Origin: Prevotellaceae bacterium
GTDB taxonomy: Bacteria; Bacteroidota; Bacteroidia; Bacteroidales; Bacteroidaceae
Direction of reading: 5' to 3'
Length of the DNA: 6,730 nucleotides
NCBI GenBank assembly: GCA_905371275.1
Contig: CAJPLH010000105.1
Location: 1-6,730 of the forward strand
Below are positions 1 to 5,853 of this stretch, in pieces. Under the pieces are notes generated by a model, which saw only the letters and a program-made list of their open reading frames with translations, had not been told where the DNA came from and ran no database searches. The translations under genes and the position numbers were made by a program. The number at the start of each line of letters is the position of its first letter. The first letter of the stretch is position 1.

Positions 1-1200
1 ACCTTGGAGATTAGTGACGTGAAGATTGGCTTTTCCGTGCCAAACTCCCACAAAGAACAATTGTTTGCTGTCAGCACCCCAAGCAAAGCCGTCTACCCCA
101 CTGTCGAAGGACTCTGTGACGTAAGTCTTTTTCCCAGATTTCAAATCATAGACACACAAACGCGCACGATCGCTTTCATATCCATCGCGCTCCATGCTGC
201 TCCAAGCCACGCATTTACCATCGGGAGAAAATTGTGGATTGATGTCGTAGCCCACATTCGCATCAACCTTTGATTGATTCACTGCTTGATGCTGAAGACT
301 TTTGGTGTAGTCAGTAGAAGTGGGTGCAGTCCATCCCTCAGGTTTGCAGAGATTGTGCGTTGTTCCAGAGGAGATGTCATAAAGGAAGATGTCGCTGTCT
401 GTGGAAGTGGCGTAATCACGACCCACTTTCTTGCGACAAGTATAAGCTACTTGTGTGCTATTCGGACTCCAAGCTAATTGCTCGTTGCCACCAAATGGCA
501 TCATAGGCGATTCAAAGGGTTCTCCCTCCAAAAGGTCTTTTGCCACTGTGACGCGCTCCCCATCAAATTCAGCCAAGAAGGGATGAGGAGCAGAGGTGAC
601 ATATTGATCCCAATGTTTGTACATCAAATCATTGATGACCATACCCGTTGCTTTGGGTAAGTCGGCCTCTTTGGGTGCAATAGCCGTGTGTTGTGGCACT
701 TCTTTGACCAGAATGACGCGCTTTCCGTTGGGAGCGAAAAGAAAATCCACCACATCGTCTGTTTCGTGGGTGATTTGTTTGCGCTCTGAGCCATCGGCTT
801 TCATCGTCCACAACTGACTGCTTCCGCTCTCGCTTGAAAGGAAAACGATGCGCTCTTCATTGCCGAAGCGCACCCACACTGCGCCTGATTCGCTTTTTGC
901 AGAAGTGGTGAGTTGTTGCGACTTTTTGTTCTTAATGTCTAAGAGGTAAAGCACAGAGTGCGACTTGTTCTCCGCCACACTATAATAACTAACAGCATAC
1001 ACGGCATGAGTGCCTGCTGCATTGGGAGATACCGTACCGATGCGCCCCATAGCCCATAGTGCTTCAGGCGTCATACGGTCAGAACTCAATTTCGGCATTT
1101 GACGACCAATGAAAGTTTCTGCAGCGGCTTCTGTTGCTGCTGTGGTGGTCAGTCCTGCCACACTCAAAGCTGTGGCAGCTATCATGGTGGGTATGTTCAT
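1..1200 (-). CDS. dpp5: Dipeptidyl-peptidase 5-like S9 family serine protease, N-terminal beta-propeller part (3' end beyond window)
   Basis: This is the first 400 residues of a secreted S9 (prolyl oligopeptidase family) peptidase; the frame is open from the ATG at 1200 to the left edge. The visible part is a signal-peptide-like start followed by a TolB/DPP-type beta-propeller, with blades recognisable at FAPNGKRV (about residue 155), WSPNSTQVAY (244), FSPDGKCVAW (324) and WGADSKQLFF (374). The motifs LMYKHWDQY (192-200), DLLEGEP, and SMERDGYESD (335-344) match, from memory, P. gingivalis DPP5, which removes dipeptides with hydrophobic or small P1 residues from peptides in the periplasm. The catalytic alpha/beta-hydrolase domain with Ser/Asp/His lies outside the window, so activity cannot be judged. 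The start is well defined, because an in-frame TGA lies 14 codons upstream with no ATG, GTG or TTG between. The N-region has no Lys or Arg before the hydrophobic stretch, which is odd for a signal peptide; AAA at about 25-27 could be the cleavage site. Transcription is probably separate from yidC, given the hairpin and the promoter-like box between them. Confidence 0.9.
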   Translation of the reverse strand, partial: MNIPTMIAATALSVAGLTTTAATEAAAETFIGRQMPKLSSDRMTPEALWAMGRIGTVSPNAAGTHAVYAVSYYSVAENKSHSVLYLLDIKNKKSQQLTTSAKSESGAVWVRFGNEERIVFLSSESGSSQLWTMKADGSERKQITHETDDVVDFLFAPNGKRVILVKEVPQHTAIAPKEADLPKATGMVINDLMYKHWDQYVTSAPHPFLAEFDGERVTVAKDLLEGEPFESPMMPFGGNEQLAWSPNSTQVAYTCRKKVGRDYATSTDSDIFLYDISSGTTHNLCKPEGWTAPTSTDYTKSLQHQAVNQSKVDANVGYDINPQFSPDGKCVAWSSMERDGYESDRARLCVYDLKSGKKTYVTESFDSGVDGFAWGADSKQLFFVGVWHGKANLHVTNLQG

Positions 1201-1284
1201 AAGCGATGATATTATACGAGAGTCGGGAGTGTAAATCCTTCAAAAGAAATGTAATCTCAGAAAAAAGAAGGAAATAACCAAAGA

Positions 1285-1292
1285 CAAATGTA
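1285..1292 (-). promoter_or_regulatory. Candidate -7 promoter box for the DPP5 gene
   Basis: Read on the minus strand this is TACATTTG, an exact match to the Bacteroidota -7 consensus TAnnTTTG. It lies 84 nt upstream of the protease ATG, giving a leader of roughly 75 nt. The -33 element is poor: the nearest TTG-containing word is CTTG (1310-1313), with a 17-nt spacer instead of the usual 19-21, so this is a candidate only. The box overlaps the palindrome at 1289-1305. Confidence 0.42.
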
Positions 1293-1305
1293 GGAATATC
1301 CTACA
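1289..1305. promoter_or_regulatory. 17-nt palindrome overlapping the DPP5 promoter box (operator candidate)
   Basis: The sequence is TGTAGGA, a 3-nt centre, then TCCTACA: a perfect 7-bp inverted repeat. It covers half of the candidate -7 box and the spacer next to it, where a bound dimeric repressor would block polymerase. A second, shorter inverted repeat (GGTTG-TG-CAACC, 1315-1326) lies just upstream. The symmetry is directly visible; regulator binding is inference, and a 7-bp repeat with a 3-nt centre can also arise by chance. Confidence 0.35.
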
Positions 1306-1344
1306 AGTGCAAGCGGTTGTGCAACCAACTTATAATATACTCGG

Positions 1345-1374
1345 AGAGACGCACTCTCACGGGAGCGCGTCTCT
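1345..1374 (-). terminator. 12-bp hairpin just downstream of yidC, probable terminator or palindromic repeat unit
   Basis: In the minus-strand transcript the arm AGAGACGCGCUC pairs with GAGUGCGUCUCU around a 6-nt loop, giving 12 bp with a single G-U wobble. It begins 16 nt after the yidC stop codon. On the plus strand the same position is an A-C mismatch, so the structure is favoured in yidC mRNA. There is no U-run after it, so classic intrinsic termination would be weak. It may protect the 3' end, or be a copy of a dispersed palindromic element. Confidence 0.55.
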
Positions 1375-1390
1375 ACCTAAGTTCCTTATT

Positions 1391-3295
1391 TTATTTCTGT
1401 TGTTCGTTGCGCTTGCGCTGTTCTTCAACGAGCTTTTGTTGCTCTGCTGCCAAAGCTGCCAAACGCGCGCTCAAGCCCGAAGGCTTCTTGTTGGGATTGT
1501 TCTTGTTGCGTTCGTAGGTTGCTTCCAACTTTTCCAACAATTTAGCATCGTCAGTGCTCCAACGCAAATACCACATGGTGAGCGCGCTGCTGAAGAGCGA
1601 GATGAAATAGTAGAAGTTCAAACCTGCGCTGTATTTGTTGAACATAAAGAAGAACATCACAGGCATCAAGAACATCATATATTGCATAATCTTCATCTGC
1701 TGACCTTGTTGTCCTGCTGCCGCCATAGAGTCTTGTTGCTGACGCATGGTCATCATACTATACAGCACATTGGAGAGACAGAAGAGTATGCAGAAGAGCG
1801 AGAGGTGATTGCCCAATCCCCAGATTTCGCCCGACCAACTGATCAAATCGTCATACGCAGAGAGGTCGTCTGCCCAAAGGAAACTTTGTTGACGCAACTC
1901 GATAGCGTTAGGCACGAAGTTGAACATCGCAATCCAAATAGGCATTTGAATGAGCATCGGCAGACATCCGCCCATCATACTCACACCGTGTTGAGAATAC
2001 AACGTTTGAATCTCTTGCTGACGCTGGAGCGCGTTATCTTTGTCCTTATACTTCTCATTGATTTTCTCCACCTTTGGACGCAACACGCGTTGCTTTGCAC
2101 TGCTCATAAAGCTCTTGCGCGTGGAGGGGAACACAATGGCGCGCAAAATCAGCGTGATGAGCACCAAAACAAGCCACATCGGGAGGTTGAGCGAAGTGAG
2201 GAAGTCGAAAACGTAGATGGTGAAGAAACGGTTTACCCAACGCACAACAGGCCATCCCAAATACACCAACTTTTGGAGGTCAATGTCTTGTCCTTTGTTG
2301 AGCGAGTGCTTGTCCATCGATTGGAGCAAGCGGAAATTATTGGGACCGAAATACCATTGGAATTGCGCTGGAGTTTTGCCAGAAGCATCAAAGGCACTCT
2401 CCATTTGCGCAGAATACTGCTTGAGATAACCATTGTTGTTCTTCTCATCTTCGCTTTCACTCGTGAGTTTCACGTTGGTGAGCGGTGATTTAGCGATGAA
2501 GCAAGAACTGAAATACTGATTCTTGAAAGCAATCCATTCGAGGTTTTCTTCGATTTGCTTCTCATCGTTACCGCGCTCTTTGAGGTGGTCGCTACTACCT
2601 TCCACATCTTTATAACTGAGTGTGGAGTATTGGTTTTCAAAATAGAATCCCTTTTCAAACTGACGCACGTGGTCAGTGAGCGCAATACCCACTGTCTTAG
2701 TTTTTGGCGACACCTCTTGTGAAAGTCCTTCAGAGCGCAGGCTCATATTGAGCATATAATCTTCAGACAACTCATAGTCGAAAGCCAATTTCTCGCCACG
2801 CTTACCCACTGCTTCCATCGTTACGGAATTCTTCGTGACTTGCACGGGCTTGAAATAAAGGTTTTCTGTGTCAATGTTACGTTGCTTCGTTTCGATGGTA
2901 AAGTTCATCGAAGCATCGTTGGAGTTGTACAGCACTAAAGCGTTGTTTTTCCCTTCGTTATAGTCCTTATATGACTTATATTCTTTGAGCAAAACTTGAC
3001 TTATTTGTCCGCCTTTGGGAGCAATCGTAACTTCGATTTTGTCGTTGCTCAACACCACAGGCTTCAAAGAGTCGTTAGCCACACTGGCTTGTGCAAAAAG
3101 TGCCGTGCTATCAAGGGTTGCAGCATCTGTTTGTTGCACAGACGCGGCATTAGCAGCAGACTTCTTGTCCTTTGATTGAGCCATAACCTCAGTGTTTTGC
3201 GTTTGTTCGGCTGATTTGTTGCGCGATGACCAATAAGAAAATCCGAAGACTACTAAAGCCATCAGCACAACGGCAGTGACGGTATTTCTATCCAT
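1391..3295 (-). CDS. yidC: Membrane protein insertase YidC
   Basis: This complete 634-residue protein inserts proteins into the inner membrane, alone or with the Sec translocon. In order it shows an N-terminal membrane anchor (about 5-21), a Ser/Ala/Gln/Lys-rich linker (about 24-65), and the large periplasmic beta-sandwich domain (about 75-345). The conserved membrane core follows, with hydrophobic segments near 355-390, 442-462, 495-515 and 536-578. The positively charged residue of the substrate groove is Arg385 in ILRAIVFP, aligning with the conserved Arg of E. coli YidC (IVRGIMYP). The cytoplasmic hairpin and the signature GGCLPMLIQMPI (442-453) are intact. The last 50 residues form a Lys/Arg/Gln/Glu-rich, probably helical tail, of the kind that helps ribosome contact in other YidC proteins. 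The length is normal for Bacteroidota. The ATG at 3295 directly precedes the anchor. It lies 120 nt after pyrG with two hairpins between, so it may be partly uncoupled from the upstream genes. Confidence 0.98.
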   Translation of the reverse strand: MDRNTVTAVVLMALVVFGFSYWSSRNKSAEQTQNTEVMAQSKDKKSAANAASVQQTDAATLDSTALFAQASVANDSLKPVVLSNDKIEVTIAPKGGQISQVLLKEYKSYKDYNEGKNNALVLYNSNDASMNFTIETKQRNIDTENLYFKPVQVTKNSVTMEAVGKRGEKLAFDYELSEDYMLNMSLRSEGLSQEVSPKTKTVGIALTDHVRQFEKGFYFENQYSTLSYKDVEGSSDHLKERGNDEKQIEENLEWIAFKNQYFSSCFIAKSPLTNVKLTSESEDEKNNNGYLKQYSAQMESAFDASGKTPAQFQWYFGPNNFRLLQSMDKHSLNKGQDIDLQKLVYLGWPVVRWVNRFFTIYVFDFLTSLNLPMWLVLVLITLILRAIVFPSTRKSFMSSAKQRVLRPKVEKINEKYKDKDNALQRQQEIQTLYSQHGVSMMGGCLPMLIQMPIWIAMFNFVPNAIELRQQSFLWADDLSAYDDLISWSGEIWGLGNHLSLFCILFCLSNVLYSMMTMRQQQDSMAAAGQQGQQMKIMQYMMFLMPVMFFFMFNKYSAGLNFYYFISLFSSALTMWYLRWSTDDAKLLEKLEATYERNKNNPNKKPSGLSARLAALAAEQQKLVEEQRKRNEQQK

Positions 3296-3310
3296 TGAAA
3301 TTTGTTTGAA

Positions 3311-3333
3311 ATTCGAGAAAAAGTACCTCGAAT
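3311..3333 (-). promoter_or_regulatory. Hairpin in the yidC leader
   Basis: ATTCGAG and CTCGAAT form a perfect 7-bp inverted repeat around a 9-nt loop. It ends 15 nt before the yidC start codon. In the transcript it would sit beside or partly in the ribosome docking zone, so it could affect translation initiation. The minus-strand loop holds TACTTTTT, which matches 7 of 8 positions of the Bacteroidota -7 box, so the same bases might instead be a weak promoter; no convincing -33 element is seen. Both roles are inference. Confidence 0.35.
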
Positions 3334-3353
3334 AAAGGTTCTGTTTGTAGTAA

Positions 3354-3381
3354 AGTGCGCTGACGTCAAAGCCAGCGCACT
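3354..3381. terminator. Perfect 9-bp hairpin between pyrG and yidC, terminator-like in both directions
   Basis: AGTGCGCTG and CAGCGCACT pair perfectly around a 10-nt loop. On the plus strand the hairpin is followed by TCTTTTT, a good intrinsic terminator. On the minus strand it lies 35 nt after the pyrG stop, is preceded by an A-run and followed by only three T residues, so it would end pyrG transcription less strongly. It probably separates pyrG from yidC at least partly, and would also stop any antisense transcription heading into pyrG. Confidence 0.65.
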
Positions 3382-3415
3382 CTTTTTAATTTGCTACGCT
3401 ATTCCAAGCTAGACT

Positions 3416-5032
3416 TTATGCTTCCACTTCGCTCTGGTGAGCAATCGCAGTCTTCACAAAGTCGAGGAAGAGCGGATGGGGTTCGAGCACAGTGGAAGAG
3501 TATTCGGGATGGAACTGCGTACCAATGAACCATTTAAGTGTAGGAATTTCCACAATTTCTACAAGTCCACTTTCGGGGTTGGTACCTACACACTTCATTC
3601 CCTTTTCTTCATATTGTGCAAGGAAGTCGCTGTTGAATTCGTAACGATGGCGGTGGCGTTCGCGAATCACATCACTTCCGTAAATCTCGCGTGAACGAGA
3701 ACCAGCTTTCACCGCGCATTCGTAACCACCAAGGCGCATTGTGCCACCCATATTGGTGATGTTCTTCTGCTCTTCCATAATGTCGATGACGTTGTGCTTC
3801 GTCTTGCTGTTGAGTTCGGTGGAGTTGGCATCAGCATATCCCAACACGTTGCGGGCGAACTCTACCACCATCATTTGCATACCGAGGCAGATACCGAAAG
3901 TAGGCAAGTTTTGTTCGCGGCAATAGCGAGTGGCAATAAGTTTTCCCTCGGTGCCACGCTGTCCGAATCCAGGACAAATCACATAGCCAGCCATTCCTTG
4001 AAGCATCTCAGCCACATTCTCATTGGTGATGTTCTCAGAGTTGATGAAATGACAACGCACCTTGCGGTCATTGTAAACACCAGCTTGTTGAAGTGCCTCG
4101 ATGATAGATTTATAAGCATCTTGCAAATCATACTTACCCACCAAACCGATGTGCAATTCTTCTGTGGCATTGTTGCGACGATCGAGGAAGGCGCGCCAAG
4201 GGCCAAGACTTGGTTTTTCACCGACGGGCATACCCAACTTTTCAAGAATCACGCGGTCAATGCCTTGATCTTGCATACACACAGGCACTTGATAAATGGA
4301 GGGCATATCAGGACTTTGGAACACGGCATCGGGACTCACATTACAGAAGTTTGCCACTTTCTTGCAAAGTCCAGCATTGAGTTCGTGTTCAGTGCGGAGC
4401 ACCAAGATGTCGGGTTGAATACCTTCGCTCTGCAACTCCTTCACAGAGTGTTGCGTAGGTTTGGTTTTGAGTTCCCCTGCAGCAGCCAAATAAGGAACAT
4501 AGGTGAGGTGGATGCAAACGGCATTCTTTCCCAATTCCCACTTGAGTTGTCGGATGGCTTCAACGAAAGGCAAGCTCTCGATGTCACCAATCGTTCCGCC
4601 GATTTCAGTGATGACGAAATCATAACCACCTTTTTTGCCGAGATAAAGCATATCGCGCTTGATTTCGTCGGTGATGTGTGGCACTACTTGGATTGTTTTT
4701 CCCAAATAGTCGCCACGGCGTTCTTTGTCAATCACACTTTGGTAGATGCGACCGGTAGTGAAGTTGTTATAGCTCGTAGTTTTGATGCCTGTGAAACGCT
4801 CGTAGTGACCGAGGTCAAGGTCAGTTTCTTGCCCATCATCGGTGACATAACATTCGCCGTGTTCATAGGGGTTGAGCGTACCTGGGTCGATGTTGATGTA
4901 AGGATCAAACTTCTGAATCGTGATGTTAAAGCCGCGCGCTTGGAGCAGCTTACCAATAGAACTAGCAATGATGCCTTTACCAAGAGAAGAGGCAACACCA
5001 CCTGTGACAAAGATATATTTGGTTTCAGCCAT
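3416..5032 (-). CDS. pyrG: CTP synthase (glutamine hydrolysing)
   Basis: This complete 538-residue cytosolic enzyme makes CTP from UTP, ATP and glutamine, the last step of de novo pyrimidine nucleotide synthesis. The N-terminal synthetase domain (about 1-270) has the P-loop-like VTGGVASSLGKG (9-20, Lys19), the DPYINIDPGT segment (43-52), the ITEIGGTIGDIES metal/ATP region (141-153) and KTKPTQHSVKEL (189-200) of the UTP/CTP site. The C-terminal class I glutamine amidotransferase domain (about 290-538) has PGFGQRG (354-360), nucleophile Cys382 in GICLGMQ, and the His508/Glu510 pair in QFHPEY, so all catalytic residues are present. The length is close to E. coli PyrG (545). The ATG at 5032 gives the conserved N-terminus (AETKYIFVTGG). 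It starts 34 nt after the PqqD-family gene, so a shared transcript with the peptide-processing genes is likely unless a promoter lies within that gene. A perfect hairpin follows the stop codon. Confidence 0.98.
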   Translation of the reverse strand: MAETKYIFVTGGVASSLGKGIIASSIGKLLQARGFNITIQKFDPYINIDPGTLNPYEHGECYVTDDGQETDLDLGHYERFTGIKTTSYNNFTTGRIYQSVIDKERRGDYLGKTIQVVPHITDEIKRDMLYLGKKGGYDFVITEIGGTIGDIESLPFVEAIRQLKWELGKNAVCIHLTYVPYLAAAGELKTKPTQHSVKELQSEGIQPDILVLRTEHELNAGLCKKVANFCNVSPDAVFQSPDMPSIYQVPVCMQDQGIDRVILEKLGMPVGEKPSLGPWRAFLDRRNNATEELHIGLVGKYDLQDAYKSIIEALQQAGVYNDRKVRCHFINSENITNENVAEMLQGMAGYVICPGFGQRGTEGKLIATRYCREQNLPTFGICLGMQMMVVEFARNVLGYADANSTELNSKTKHNVIDIMEEQKNITNMGGTMRLGGYECAVKAGSRSREIYGSDVIRERHRHRYEFNSDFLAQYEEKGMKCVGTNPESGLVEIVEIPTLKWFIGTQFHPEYSSTVLEPHPLFLDFVKTAIAHQSEVEA

Positions 5033-5066
5033 AGGATGAATATGATTTTACGATGAAGATGGGGAA

Positions 5067-5339
5067 TTAGTCCAAAATGACTCCTTCTTGCTTCAGTTGT
5101 TCCAACACGCGCTGCACATCGCTCTCCACTGTTGTCGCAGGAGCATCGTCATAGTGTTGAAGAAGAAAAGAAACGACGTCAGCCAGTTGAAATTCCTTGG
5201 TGGAAAAGGCTTGATAAAGGTCGAAAGCCGTCTCGTTGAGCGTGATGAGTCTGTTGAAATCAACGAGTGCGGCATCGCTCGCGAAAAGCACGTGTTCGCC
5301 ACACACATCACGCAGTTGAAAAGAAGGATTGAACTTCAT
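5067..5339 (-). CDS. PqqD-family small peptide-binding protein (RRE-type chaperone)
   Basis: This 90-residue protein has the PqqD fold pattern: an N-terminal strand set (FQLRDVCGEHVLFASDAALVDF, about 7-28), the family hallmark LNETAFDLYQAF (34-45), then helices ending in DVQRVLEQLKQEGVILD (74-90). PqqD and related RiPP recognition elements bind the leader of a ribosomal precursor peptide and present it to modifying enzymes. I chose the ATG at 5339 because the frame stays open up to 5579 only as an overlap of the neighbouring peptidase gene; the 80 residues it would add do not resemble the family and precede the natural domain start. The gene begins 25 nt after the peptidase stop, and the 5' side is AT-rich without a Shine-Dalgarno site. 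With the kinase and peptidase it forms a compact unit. Its target peptide is unknown. The family call is made from sequence pattern by eye. Confidence 0.82.
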   Translation of the reverse strand: MKFNPSFQLRDVCGEHVLFASDAALVDFNRLITLNETAFDLYQAFSTKEFQLADVVSFLLQHYDDAPATTVESDVQRVLEQLKQEGVILD

Positions 5340-5364
5340 TGATATATTCCGAGATTCGTTGTAA

Positions 5365-5853
5365 TTACTTGCGAAGAGAAAGAGTATTTGTGACGCGATG
5401 CCACCCTTCATAAAGGAAAAGCAAGGGTCTACGACAGACAACAGATGCAATCCATAGACGCGCATAAAGTTGCCAAAACCAGTGAGTTGCGGAATGAAGT
5501 TTCGATCTTCGCTGAAACTGCACCACTTTGCCGAGTATGTCAGTGCGCTTGCATTGTTCTTGGCTTCCGATGTTGCCATCTCCTTGTAACCAGCAATCGC
5601 TGTCGTTGCAAGCGATGATGCGATGCAACATCCAACGGCCGTCTAGGGTATAGGCTAAAACGATGTCGCCACAACGATAGGAGGATTCTGCAAATCGTTG
5701 CAAAACCACCGAATCGCGATGATGCTCTAGCATAGGGCGCATACTCCGTCCGCGCACGCGCATTTTCACTTGTCGCCCTTGGAGGAGTAGGCTACGGATT
5801 TCCGCAAATAACACCTCCGTTTTCACATCTTTCACCACCCTTTCAAGCACCAT
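5365..5853 (-). CDS. S24/S26 family (signal peptidase-like) serine peptidase
   Basis: This 162-residue protein carries the S26 signature GRSMRPML (35-42) with the nucleophile Ser37. The second conserved block is RWMLHRIIA (73-81), where His77 occupies the place of the general base. This is the Ser/His arrangement known from SipW/ER-type signal peptidases, in contrast to the Ser/Lys dyad of bacterial type I enzymes. LQGDGN (89-94) and ILGKVVQF (106-113) match the later S26 boxes. There is no N-terminal membrane anchor; the only hydrophobic part is a Trp-rich, mixed-charge stretch near 125-149 that may lie on the membrane. The C-terminal tail beyond residue 113 is not recognised. The ATG overlaps the last 11 nt of the kinase gene, suggesting translational coupling, and the PqqD-family gene follows by 25 nt. 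A role in cutting a leader from a modified peptide fits the context but is inference. A LexA-like repressor is unlikely because there is no DNA-binding domain. Confidence 0.82.
   Translation of the reverse strand: MVLERVVKDVKTEVLFAEIRSLLLQGRQVKMRVRGRSMRPMLEHHRDSVVLQRFAESSYRCGDIVLAYTLDGRWMLHRIIACNDSDCWLQGDGNIGSQEQCKRTDILGKVVQFQRRSKLHSATHWFWQLYARLWIASVVCRRPLLFLYEGWHRVTNTLSLRK

Noticed and set aside
1..1200. Short plus-strand reading frames opposite the protease
   Set aside because: The minus strand is continuously open for 400 codons with clear DPP5 similarity; the plus-strand frames are short and overlap one another.
1307..2488. 393-codon plus-strand reading frame
   Set aside because: It lies opposite yidC, whose protein is clearly real. 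The translation is His/Glu/Leu-rich with no recognisable domain, typical of an antisense shadow.
3794..5056. 420-codon plus-strand reading frame opposite pyrG
   Set aside because: Long, but wholly explained by the codon use of pyrG on the other strand; no domain or motif is visible and pyrG is intact with all catalytic residues.
5033..5066. Nucleotide-sensing attenuator before pyrG
   Set aside because: The 34-nt gap has no hairpin and no position suited to the reiterative-transcription control known for Gram-positive pyrG.
5340..5579. 80-residue N-terminal extension of the PqqD-family frame
   Set aside because: It overlaps the S24/S26 peptidase gene in another frame, and its residues are unlike the family; the PqqD domain begins right after the ATG at 5339.
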